Shown here piece after piece: positions 21,843 through 33,400 of a stretch of 64,000 bases of DNA. The stretch comes from Eunapius fragilis (taxonomy: Eukaryota > Porifera > Demospongiae > Spongillida > Spongillidae). The translations under genes and the position numbers were made by a program. Within the stretch, counting starts at the first letter, position 1. Each line of letters starts with the position of its first letter. The notes beneath the pieces are model-generated. The model ran no database searches, was not told the DNA's origin, and saw only the letters and a list, made by a program, of their open reading frames with translations. The stretch covers positions 9,709,215 through 9,773,214 of the forward strand of contig OY811979.1 in assembly GCA_963681505.1 (NCBI GenBank). The letters run 5' to 3'.

Positions 21843-22659
21843 ATACGACTAACAAACACCGATCGAACCGCGGCTTCTATTTAGCAAACGCGCGTATTAG
21901 GATAGAGCCGGCGAATACCTATACAACGTAATAACTCTTCATGAATACAGATTTCAGTTGTTAGGTAAAGCTTAATTTATTACCGTTAGCGCACGACACA
22001 CAGTAAACAGGCACATCCCTTCAGCTTATGTAATGATAGCGATACCATTATTTGAGATGTCGAAGTAATTAACCGTCGGTTAGCAGACAGTATATGTGGC
22101 CTCTATAAATTTTAGTAAGGATACGCTTAGAAAGCTAAGACAGCAAGATATTAATGCATATACTCGTTACCCTCATTCGATCGGACATATAGTATATATA
22201 TTTCGTATTATGACTTTTATATATTTGCCTAGCTTGTTTTAAGTACATCATTAACAGTAGCAAAGGATATGTCATATGCAAAAGGTACTTTCCACCCCTT
22301 GTTGTTATATATCTATAGTGACGTACACAGGTATCATGCACCACTATTAGAATAAAAGAGGGTGCATAGTAAATGAAGCATGCAGACGAGTCGCAAGATA
22401 TTGCTTTGAATGTGCAGAGTGTGGCGTTTTAATTTCGTGGAAGCGCATGAAAGAAAGAAGGGGACGGCGTGACAAGTTTCGCAAACGATCCAGAAAGCAA
22501 GAAGTCTTATAATCGCCCGGTGCCTTCAATCTTTCGCAAGTTACTATCTAGGAGTCTGTGGTAGAACAGAATCTAGTGGTCACTTAACACAATAAAGGTA
22601 GGTATGTTGCGCTCCCACACACTGCTGCATACATTTTTAAAATGAGTGGAACAATGTAT

Positions 22660-22920
22660 GAGGTTGAGGCAGCGAAAATGGACATGTTATAAAAGTTTCC
22701 TGGAAGGAGCATCAAGTCCACGGGTGCAATAATAATGTACGCGTAATTAATAATTCAGAACCCATAACTCCATGATGGACAGACTAATTTCCAGTGCGTA
22801 AAAAAGAATTTGTAGAGGATATAGGTGTCTCTTTGAATATGAAATAATTTGAAAGCTTGAAATAATATATGCTATAGGTCCCTTTTCGCTGCCCTCGACC
22901 CCATTATAAAGTTTAATATA
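22660..22920. repeat. Dispersed repeat, copy 1
   Basis: It shares blocks GGTTGAGGCAGC, GGAAGGAGCATCAA, CAGACTAATTTTCAGTGCGT (one change) and a Tyr/Ser-coding-like stretch with 52545-52760. Family unknown. The following 22921-23311 is AT-rich with nothing supported. Confidence 0.65.
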
Positions 22921-23311
22921 GTAATTACATGAAATCTTGTAATCTATGCCTGTCAGTGATCCTCGTTTGGGGGTGAGTGTGTATGCATAATTATCCAACT
23001 TTCAACCCTTAATATCAGCAACGTTACTACACAGAACCATGTACAAACACACATGACAATGCACACGCAACATGCCTTGAAACCTGACCGGCTGTAAGAG
23101 GTCATTAAATAAATTTAAAAAAAAGAATTGATTGCTTAAAATTTTAACAAACGATTGAAGCGGTTGTTCAGCTAAAGAGAACCGGTTTAGGCGACTGTTT
23201 AATTCTCTCGATCAGTTAACCGGAGCTCAGGCACAACAGGTTTCAAGCCTTGTATGCGACCTACTGCCTTAGAAAGTATATTGTGATAGTCACATTTATT
23301 CTTCTTTCATA

Positions 23312-24115
23312 CAAGTAAATAAAAACATTCTCTCTGAGAAAATTGGTGGGATATAGGTTTTTCAGGCAAATAGTATACTGGTGTAAAAAGCAAGGAAACA
23401 AGTTTCATCAGACGGGAAAATGTAATAGTCCTATATTTAGCACACTTCGACTAAGGCATATGCTGTTTCTGTGCTAAATATAGGACTATTACATTTTCCC
23501 GTCTGATGAAACTTGTTTCCTTGCTTTTTACACCAGTATACTATTTGCCTGAAAAACCTATATCCCACCAATTTTCTCAGAGAGAATGTTTTTATTTACT
23601 TGTTTCCTTTATTTTTCTAACACCCAAATCACTGTTGCATCCCCCTTTCATTTAACCGATTTAATTCAATCCAGACGTATTGTGAAAATTTTCTAGGTAC
23701 CTTTGCTTAATTAGAATTGGTAAGACCGTATATAGGCTTTTAGGCGTTTTTGTATCAAAGCGAGTCCTCCAGCAAATTCTAAAGCTATTGGTGCAATTTT
23801 CATTGCTTAAAAGTGTTCCTGTCCCGAGTTATGAGTTCTGAAGAAGCAGAAGAAGAAGAAGAAGAAGCAGACGACCCGCCCATTATTTTTGGAAGGGGAA
23901 CGAGGACGGCAGTATTTTTCGTTCTCGACAACCACGCGGTTCTACGACGTGAAACAAAAACGAAACTACTCAGTTTTGACTTCTAGATCGATTGCCGCAA
24001 CAAGTTAGACGATCCGATCGTCGGGAACGAAGCTACGGTAGGGTCGAGGGATTTTAATTAAATTCATAGTCGGGGTCAAAACCTATATGGAAGTCTCTAG
24101 CGAGACTTCCGATAA
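23312..24115 (+). mobile_element. Hairpin element, copy 2
   Basis: The inverted repeat at 23312-23602 has arms of about 133 bp that match perfectly around a 25-bp loop. The tail ends in the 9-bp stem hairpin at 24089-24110 and GATAA. Compared with copy 1 the outer 45 bp and several blocks are conserved, but about 20-bp blocks within the arms are wholly different, in both arms together. The tail keeps GCGAGTCCTCCAGC and CACGCGGTTC. Confidence 0.8.
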
Positions 24116-24179
24116 AATGGCAAAAGAGATTTACATTAAAACTCATAGTTCATCTTATTATTAATAAACATGAAATACA

Positions 24180-24400
24180 TTCATGTAATACACACAACAA
24201 GGTCATACAATGGCCCTGGAGTTGGCTCTGATCAGGGTCAAGTTCAATCTACCATAGATCTGGTTTGTTGTGATAGACTTAGGCTGTCCTAGTCAATTGG
24301 CTAGTCTACCTGCAAGTCTAGAGAGTCTATGTTGAGCTTCAGGTTCCCAGCTCTACCACCAAAGGGATGCAAACCCAACCTAACATTCCACATTTTGCAT
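24180..24400 (-). pseudogene. LINE 3' tail remnant
   Basis: A minus-strand frame reads NQIYGRLNLTLIRANSRAI, matching the C-terminal motif of the LINE protein at 45016-46115 (DIYGRLNFHLVRANANAIL). The same remnant recurs at 46160-46370 in the second long-TIR element, so it was present before those elements diverged. Confidence 0.65.
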
Positions 24401-25296
24401 CATATATTTAATGCTGTTTCAAAACCGAAAATGAGATAGCTTGTGGCATAATATTATTCTACATGTATGTTATGTGCAAATTAATCTTAACAACTGATTC
24501 GTAATCCCGTGCACGTGTTTGCTTCAAAGGTACAGTATTTAGTGTATCTGATCAACCACGTTAACGTTCTATAACCTAGTATTGTATAAGCCTTCAAAAA
24601 GTGGTCATTGTCCACACTGTTCGGACATGAAAAATTTGATTTCCCACAGCATGTATAAAATATGCATTCTACTGGGTGTCTATGGAGAGCTGGGTACCAT
24701 AACGCATACTAATGAACAATGGGTTAAATCCCTGCATGGCCACTGGTTAGGGTTGTGGTGGTCTAATGGATGGGTTTGAAATGACAAAAATGAATCCTAT
24801 GTCACTCCCTTCTCACCCCCTCTCTCACTCTCTTTCCCCTCTCTCCCCCTCTCTCCCTTTCTCTCTTTCTCCCTCTCTCCCTCCCTCTCTCCCTCCCTCC
24901 CTCCATCTCACCCTCCCTCCATCTCACCCTCCCTCCCTCTCTCTCTCTTTCCACCCTCTCTCTCGTGTCTCTCTCTATCATGACTCAGGTCTATCCCAGC
25001 TTGTTACCTTTTGGCACTGGTTTGATGCCAGTGCTATTCCTTGATAGGAATGCCTATTGTTTTGTAGCCCTTACCACTGAGAAACAACCCATTGGTAATA
25101 TATGTGTATAAGGTATAGTACTCACCAATCTGATATTACTCTCACAAACATCATCTGGCTTGTCTGCATAAAATAAAACTGAAGCTAATACAAAATAATC
25201 TTGCTTGGCCAGTATATTGGCCAACCATGTATTTGTATAATACATGCATTGCAATAGTGTATCAAGTGTTTTGATAATCTATTCATCCACCAAGAC
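24401..25296. repeat. Shared inner segment with CT-rich simple repeat
   Basis: 24580-25050 matches 46540-47410 in the second element, including CAATGGGTTAAATCCCTGCA, and ends in CCCTCTCT-type pyrimidine repeats at 24800-24985. Ser/Pro/Leu frames across the repeat are artefacts. Confidence 0.7.
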
Positions 25297-26577
25297 CCCT
25301 AGCTAGTTACTAGTAACTTATACAAAAGATTGAAGGCACCGGGCCTTTCTGTAAGACCTCTTGCTTTCTGGATCGCCGTTCTTGTCACGCAGCCCCTTCT
25401 TTCTTTCATGCGCTTCCACGAAATTTAAATGCCACGCTCTGCACATTCAAAGCAATATCTTGCGAGTCGTCTGCTTTCATTTACTATGCACCCTCTTTTG
25501 TTATGTTTATTATAATAGTGGTGCATGATACCTGTGTACGTCACTATAGATATATAACAACAAGGGGTGCATAGTACCTTTTGCATATAACATATCCATT
25601 GCTACCATTAAATACTTAAACCAATGCAAGCTAGACAAATAAGTAAAGGTCATAGTACGAAATATAATTTATGTCCGATAGAATGCGGGTAACGAGTCTT
25701 GCTGTCTTAGCTTTCTAAGCGTATGCAGTTTCACTAATGATATATTCGCCGTTGGGAAAATTTATAGAGGCCACATATACTGTCTGCTAACCGTTAATTT
25801 CACGACGTCGACATCTCGGTATCGCTATCATTACATAAGCAGAAGGGATGTGCCTGTTTACTGTGTGTCGTGCGCTAACGGTAATGAATCAAGCTTTACC
25901 TAACAACTGAAATCTGTATTCATGAAGAGTTATTACGTTGTATAGGTATTCGCTGGCTCTATCCTAATACGCGCATTTGCTAAATAGAAGCTGCGGGCCG
26001 ATCGGAATCCTGTTAATTGTATTCACGACACTTAAAGATCCACGCGCAGTTGGAGTGTGTACGTGCGTGCGTCTGCGTGCATGTGTGTGTGTGTGTGCGT
26101 GTGTGTGTGTGTGTGGGTGTAGGTGTGGGTGTGCATGCGTGCGCGCGCGCGCGTCTGTGCTATAAGTTGTTTATGAGGCCGGAGGAAGGTCAAGTTCATT
26201 GGCCAAGCTCGCCCATACGAAATGTGGGGCCGCCGACATGCTAAAGGAAGAATAATTCAGGCTGTATAGTTTCTCACCCGTATAGTCTCGCGGTGCTAGA
26301 ACCCACAGTAAATATGCAGCTAGGCTATAGAACGGCAACCGGGATATAGGTGTGGCTTCGTAGTTATTAGAAAGCCCGATTCCACTCCGGACACACTTCG
26401 ATTCCATACCAAAATTTCAAATGTTCGATTAAAAAAATATTTATATTTGACAAAACCAATAATTGAACCAATTTTACGCAATCGTTCGAGTCAAATTCTC
26501 CACTTTCCAATCCAAGCTGCCATCGAAATTGAGGCGAATATCTGTCAAATTGTGATTATGTCATTAAACGAAAGATC
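25297..26577. repeat. Right TIR of long-TIR element, copy 1
   Basis: Inverse of 21237-22655 with many small differences, including a GT/GC microsatellite at 26065-26158. Its outer end continues past the left TIR's truncated end to GGCGGAAAGGCACACGGACCC at about 26660. Confidence 0.8.
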
Positions 26578-26639
26578 GAAAAATGGCAATAAAATGGACA
26601 AACAAGAGTGCCATTAATAGAGTAATCGAAATGGCGGAA

Positions 26640-27085
26640 AGGCACACGGACCCAGCAGGGTCTGTGTGCCTTTCCGCCATTTCGATTTCTCTATTAATGG
26701 CACTCTTGTTTGTCCATTTTATTGCCATTTTTCGATCTTTCGTTTAATGACATAATCACAATTTGCCAGACATTCGCCTCAATTTCGATGGCAGCTTGGA
26801 TTGGAAAGTCGAGAATTTGAACGATTGCGTAAAATTGGTTCAATTATTGGTTTTGTCAAATATAAATATTTTGGAAAATCGAAAATTTGAAATTTTGGTA
26901 TGGAACCGAAGTGAGTCCGGAATGGAATCGGGCTTTCTAATAACTACGAAGCCACACCTATATCCCGGTTGCCGTTCTATAGCCTAGCTGCATATAAACT
27001 GCGGGTTCCTTGCTCCGCGATGGAGACTATATGCGAGTGAGAAACTATATAGAGCCTGAATTATTCTTCATCACACACACACACA
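26640..27085 (+). mobile_element. Partial third copy of the long TIR
   Basis: It starts GGGTCTGTGTGCCTTTCCGC and runs head-to-head from the right TIR of copy 1, making a palindrome of about 900 bp centred near 26662. It breaks off at a CA run (27072-27093). A 74-codon frame (26763-26987, MPDIRLNFDGSLDW) is also open at 49070-48846. No function is known for it. Confidence 0.75.
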
Positions 27086-27093
27086 CACACAGC

Positions 27094-28488
27094 GGTTCGA
27101 TGGCATGATTCCGGGCCCGCAGTCCCACGTGATCCTAACCGTATTCAATTGGATCCTAAATTCGTCGGTTGTACGATCGCAGATCTCGTGTGCGGACCGA
27201 TAGGAAGCGGCTGTGGATGCGAGTCACGTTTCGTCGCACGTGTTCGCACGCTGATGTTTCGTATGCCGAACTGTTTCGGTCGTCTGCCTACACCGCGCAG
27301 GCTTATGAACCAACCCCGTACGGGCGGGCTATTCATTATGGATCGGTACCCCCTATACCGCCTCGCTTGCGTACACTAGGCCACGCATGCTTAAAGCTTT
27401 TCAAAGAATATGAAATGAGAAGAGAAGAATGTACACACTATACAATATCTCTCTCTTGTGCATCATTTAATTTGCCGCGCTTCTCCGAAGTTCCATCCTT
27501 CTCCCATGTCCTTTTCCTGAGAATACAATACACAAACACATATAGTTTTTAATAACGAAACACTTTACCCTTTAACTGCCGTAGTGCAAACAATTTTGTA
27601 TCATCAGTGCTAGCCCTTGTATCGCCAGCCTTGAAATCACCGTGCACGCGTCTATCGTGTTTTCTGGAGAAACTGGAGGTATATAGTAACTGGACAATAC
27701 GTACCGGTACAGAACATTAATACCTCACGTATTAACGTAGATAGACCACATCTCAGTTTGGGATATCTTCATGCGCTGTATATAGAAACAAGGAATTCTA
27801 ACAAACTAACCTTTAGCGGGGTACAGCCTTTATCACCTGATTCGACACGATTCATTGTGAACGAACTGCATAGTGTACGAGGATGTAAAACCAACCTATG
27901 TTATTTCGTGGTTTAGCTGCGCTGTTTCTAAGCCGACTGTGATTTTACAACACGTAGTGACAGTTGGGAATAATCATGGTTGAGCAAAATCTGAACAATG
28001 ACAAACCTTGCTACCTCTTTCAATGACCTTGATGGTAATCGAACGAACGTCTGCATCGCTGATTTGAATAGACGAGGTTGTGCACACACTAACACATTAC
28101 CATTTTACCAACCTGACTCCATTTTTGCCTCACGTTGCAATACTAACGGATGCAATTTAGTAATCAGAATCCTTTAATTAAATGCCTTGGGCGTTTATTA
28201 GAATGAATGAAACGGACCTAACAGAATTGCTACAATCTGCGTGATGCATGACACTTTCTAAGGACCGCGTAAGATTTTACACTCGTGGCTGTAGAATTTT
28301 AAGGGAACGTATTCTTTCTAGATTTTACTTTTTAGATCGGTCAAACTCTGATCTGTGCACATGAAGGTGTGCGTCGTCGAACTGGTTTTGAGGACACGTT
28401 TATATTTTTCTATCTGTACGCGCGCTTACGTTGTGTGTAACCGTGCACTTAAACTGACTGTTAACGGAGTAACGGATAACCAACTCAG
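27094..28488. other. Stretch without a firmly supported gene
   Basis: A 128-codon plus-strand frame (27169-27552) is GC-richer at first but matches nothing I know. On the minus strand near 28075-28025, a 44-nt segment between acceptor AAATCAG and donor GTAGCA reads DADVRSITIKVIER and could be a small host exon. Neither is secure. Confidence 0.3.
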
Positions 28489-28654
28489 GAGCGGATACAG
28501 GATTTTCCAAAAAGGGGAGGGGGGTGTTGCTGTACGCTTCAGGCCCGATACAAAATGTGTGTGGGGGGCTGCTTAGTGGAAGAGGGGGCAGGAAAAGGAG
28601 GGGGGGGGGGGGGGGGGGGGTTGCAACCCCCCTCCTCCCTCCCTGTATCCGCCA
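28489..28654. mobile_element. MITE with GCGGATACAGG ends
   Basis: The left end is GAGCGGATACAGG and the right end, inverted, is TGGCGGATACAGG. The inside is G-rich with a poly-G run (28599-28620). It is related to the fragment at 8741-8841. No target duplication was seen. Confidence 0.7.
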
Positions 28655-28726
28655 CTGCAACAACTATTAGAAGCTTAGCAACATCTGGCCCCGTGCAAAA
28701 CATCTAGGTTGGTTGGTTATTCATGT

Positions 28727-28750
28727 CAGAGATCATATATATGATCTCTG
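28727..28750. mobile_element. 24-bp palindromic micro-insertion, 7-bp target duplication
   Basis: CAGAGAT ends and ATCTCTG around CATATATATG, flanked by TTCATGT on both sides (28720-28726 and 28751-28757). Confidence 0.72.
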
Positions 28751-29297
28751 TTCATGTCAACTATGTAAGTGGTGTAGGCTCACAGTACATATACAAATTT
28801 TAGGACGTATGTTTGGGAGTGTGGGAAATAAAAAGTACGTCTGTCAGTGTTTATGTGCACAATTAACAATTGATGTTTACATGTTGTAATGCATTTCTCA
28901 AATGACAACTGGCTCATATCATGGTTAATAATTCTACCCTACCCACGATTTAAGGGGCTAACAACAAATTCTAAACGACAGATACCTTGTGCTGTGTAGG
29001 AGTCAAATGGTCCCCTGGGAATCTACTGTTCGTCCAGATCTATGTGTGATGTGTATATTTTGTGTGGTGTGTGTGTTGTGTAACGACAGATCAACGTGTT
29101 TTTGTGTGAAGTGGCATGGTACAGGGATAAATAAACCTCACCCCGTAAAATATTTTGCCGAGGTATATTCAGAATGCATCTGTACCATTTTCCCCATTTC
29201 TTCTCAAACCCAAATCACCTCACACTCATGTACACGTATGTGCAAGTGATCTTGTTAGTTGCAGAGTGAGCATGTACAATACCTTTCCCCCTTACAG

Positions 29298-29580
29298 GTG
29301 TCAGTATTACATGGACCTGCACTCAGGGTTTAGACTGGCAAGAACCCATCACTACGCTGATTGGATTTTACTTAGCAATCAAGTCCATGATGTCATTGAT
29401 CAGCTACTACCTGAACAAGAATCCCAATATGTTGTGTACTGTTACCTCATCCTGTTCCTTTTATTATGGTTTATAAAGCTGATATTACCATGCGTGCACA
29501 GCCTGGATATACCCAATGCCAAGTACTGTTTATTGCATACCCTGTTAGCCCAAATACCACCACCAGAAATTAATAAGTGA
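29298..29580 (+). CDS. Possible exon of an unknown gene
   Basis: After a polypyrimidine acceptor (CCCCCTTACAG), a frame runs to TGA at 29578-29580. It begins CQYYMDLHSGFRLARTHHY, with acidic DVIDQLLPEQESQY next. A hydrophobic stretch (VYCYLILFLLLWFIKLILP) follows, which could be a membrane segment or intron read-through. I recognise no family. Confidence 0.3.
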
Positions 29581-30435
29581 CATTCCTGCTCACAAACGAC
29601 AACTTGATTGGTAAAGGCACAACATATATAATTCCATAAGATCTGCAGCATTCTGTGAAACAATTTGGCCAATTCATGTAATATAAATTGGGCTGCAGTG
29701 CTCGAAAATTTATTGTTTTGTGTCTAGTGCACACTAAATTGCCATGCACAAATGATACAACGTGCAACATTTAGTAAGTGGTTCAGAATACATTTTAACG
29801 TCCAATGTGAAACATGCAACCACAGTAATGGTTTTACGAAATGATTCACTTCAATAACTTCGCAGTAAGTCAGATAAAAACTGACTGCACAATGCATTTC
29901 TGATACAAATTAAACTAATGTGTATAGCTAAGTTACAAATACGAGATGTAGATACGCGAATTGAACTAGCAGCTCTTAGTAACTAACTGTTAGCGTGATT
30001 ATATAACTTCAGGCATGTATACAAGCTCGCCTTTTACGTGCGGGTAGAAGGCGATTGACAAATACATGACTCGGTTGCATGCTCCAAGAAGTTACCAGTT
30101 ATGGTGCCCCGCCCTGCCCCTTATAGTGAAGCTCCTCCTACCCGTACATAAAGAACAGTGCTGGAATAAGGTGTAAGTGCCCTATAATCGCAAAGGGTAG
30201 TCAGGGTGGGGATAGGTGCCGTTCACTTTTCTATTTACTTTCACCATTAAATGTGCACTATGAATGAATATACATACACATGTACACAATTTCAAACAAT
30301 GACATAATATCGTCGAAGCAAAAATCTGTAAGAAGAGAAGGCAGAGAATAAAATTAAAAAGCAAGAGCCACAATAACAACTTCACACCACACATACCAGT
30401 CCTCCATACTACCTTACATGGAATGTACAAATCCA
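29581..30435. other. AT-rich stretch before the 168-bp array
   Basis: No gene is supported. A hydrophobic minus-strand frame (30436-30182) has no recognisable domain. Confidence 0.35.
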
Positions 30436-33400
30436 ACTAGCGGCTCACCTGAGTTGGACACGCCTCTCAAAGTCACATGACCACAATTTGTAGATTGGTA
30501 CGGCCTACAGATGCTACAGATGGAAACCTTGTAAGACATGTATTGCCATGGATATTCAGAAAAGTGCCTATCTCCATAGAACAGTACATGAAGCGTACAA
30601 TTCTATATAAAGACCCATCTGAGATGGACACGCCCATCAAATTCACATTCCCACAACCAGCACAGCTGGCCTGGTACGGCCTAGAAATGGAAAGCTTTTA
30701 AAACATGTATTACCATGGATATTCAGAAAAGTGCATATCTCCATAGAACAGTACATGAAGCGTACAATTTTATATAAAGACTCACCTGAGATGGACACGC
30801 CCATCAAATTCACATTCCCACAACCAGCACAGCTGACCTGGTACGGCCTAGAAATGGAAAGCTTTTAAAACATGTATTGCCATGGATATTCAGAAAAGTG
30901 CATATCTCCATAGAACAGTACATGAAGCGTACAATTCTATATAAAGACTCACCTGAGATGGACACGCCCATCAAATTCACATTCCCACAACCAGCACAGT
31001 GACCTGGTACGGCATAGAAATGGAAAGCTTTTAAAACATGTATTACCATGGATATTCAGAAAAGTGCATATCTCCATAGAACAGTACATGAAGCGTACAA
31101 TTCTATATAAAGACTCACCTGAGATGGACACGCCCATCAAATTAACATTCCCACAACCAGCACAGCTGACCTGGTACGGCCTAGAAATGGAAAGCTTTTA
31201 AAACATGTATTGCCATGGATATTCAGAAAAGTGCATATCTCCATAGAACAGTACATGAAGCGTACAATTCTATATAAAGACCCACCTGAGATGGACACGC
31301 CCATCAAATTCACATTCCCACAACCAGCACAGCTGGCCTGGTACGGCCTAGAAATGGAAAGCTTTTAAAACATGTATTGCCATGGATATTCAGAAAGGTG
31401 CATATCTCCATAGAACAGTACATTAAGCGTACAATTCTATATAAAGACTCACCTGAGATGGACACGCCCATCAAATTCACATTCCCACAACCAGCACAGC
31501 TGACCTGGTACGGTCTAGAAATGGAAAGCTTTTAAAACATGTATTGCCATGGATATTCAGAAAAGTGCATATCACCATAGAACAGTACATGAAACGTACA
31601 ATTCTATATAAAGACCCACCTGAGATGGACACGCCCATCAAATTCACATTCCCACAACCAGCACAGCTGACCTGGTACGGCCTAGAAATGGAAAGCTTTT
31701 AAAACATGTATTGCCATGGATATTCAGAAAAGTGCATACATGAATCTCCATAGAACAGTACATGACGCGTACAATTCTATATAAAGACCCACCTGAGATG
31801 GACACGCCCATCAAATTCACATTCCCACAACCAGCACAGCTGGCCTGGTACGGCCTAGAAATGGAAAGCTTTTAAAACATGTATTACCATGGATATTCAG
31901 AAAAGTGCATATCTCCATAGAACAGTACATGAAGCGTACAATTTTATATAAAGAGTCACCTGAGATGGACACGCCCATAAAATTCACATTCCCACAACCA
32001 GCACAGCTGACCTGGTACGGCCTAGAAATGGAAAGCTTTAAAAACATGTATTGCCATGGATATTCAGAAAAGTGCATATCTCCATAGAACAGTACATGAA
32101 GCGTACAATTCTATATAAAGACCCACCTGAGATGGACACGCCCATCAAATTCACATTCCCACAACCAGCACAGCTGGCCTGGTACGGCCTAGAAATGGAA
32201 AGCTTTTAAAACATGTATTGCCATGGATATTCAGAAAGGTGCATATCTCCATAGAACAGTACATTAAGCGTACAATTCTATATAAAGACTCACCTGAGAT
32301 GGACACACCCATCAAATTCACATTCCCACAACCAGCACAATTGACCTGGTACGGTCTAGAAATGGAAAGCTTTTAAAACATGTATTGCCATGGATATTCA
32401 GAAAAGTGCATATCACCATAGAACAGTACATGAAACGTACAATTCTATATAAAGACCCACCTGAGATGGACACGCCCATCAAATTCACATTCCCACAACC
32501 AGCACAGCTGACCTGGTACGGCCTAGAAATGGAAAGCTTTTAAAACATGTATTGCCATGGATATTCAGAAAAGTGCATACATGTATCTCCATAGAACAGT
32601 ACATGACGCGTACAATTCTATATAAAGACCCACCTGAGATGGACACACCCATCAAATTCACATTCCCACAACCAGCACAGCTGGCCTGGTACGGCCTAGA
32701 AATGGAAAGCTTTTAAAACATGTATTACCATGGATATTCAGAAAAGTGCATATCTCCATAGAACAGTACATGAAGCGTACAATTTTATATAAAGACTCAC
32801 CTGAGATGGACACGCCCATAAAATTCACATTCCCACAACCAGCACAGCAGACCTGGTACGGCCTAGAAATGGAAAGCTTTAAAAACATGTATTGCCATGG
32901 ATATTCAGAAAAGTGCATATCTCCATAGAACAGTACATGAAGCGTACAATTCTATATAAAGACCCACCTGAGATGGACACGCCCATCAAATTCACATTCC
33001 CACAACCAGCACAGCTGGCCTGGTACGGCCTAGAAATGGAAAGCTTTTAAAACATGTATTGCCATGGATATTCAGAAAGGTGCATATCTCCATAGAACAG
33101 TACATTAAGCGTACAATTCTATATAAAGACCCACCTGAGATGGACACACCCATCAAATTCACATTCCCACAACCAGCACAATTGACCTGGTACGGTCTAG
33201 AAATGGAAAGCTTTTAAAACATGTATTGCCATGGATATTCAGAAAAGTGCATATCACCATAGAACAGTACATGAAACGTACAATTCTATATAAAGACTCA
33301 CCTGAGATGGACACGCCCATCAAATTCACATTCCCACAACCAGCACAGCTGACCTGGTACGGCCTAGAAATGGAAAGCTTTTAAAACATGTATTGCCATG

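Larger units (their letters stand above)
21237..26577. mobile_element. Long-TIR transposon, copy 1
   Basis: Inverted flanks of about 1.3-1.4 kb (21237-22655 and 25297-26577) bracket 2.6 kb of other sequence. Shared landmarks include TTTCGATGGCAGCTTGGATT, GTATGGAACCGAAGTG, a CA/GT microsatellite and GACCAGTTAG/CTAGTGGTC-like inner ends. A second copy occupies 44433-49186. No transposase is visible, so both are probably non-autonomous. The left end lacks the outermost 110 bp seen at the other ends. The hairpin element (23312-24115) and a LINE tail (24180-24400) are nested inside. Confidence 0.78.

Noticed and set aside
27169-27552. 128-codon plus-strand frame
   Set aside because: No recognisable domain, and two overlapping frames are equally open; listed only as part of an unassigned stretch.
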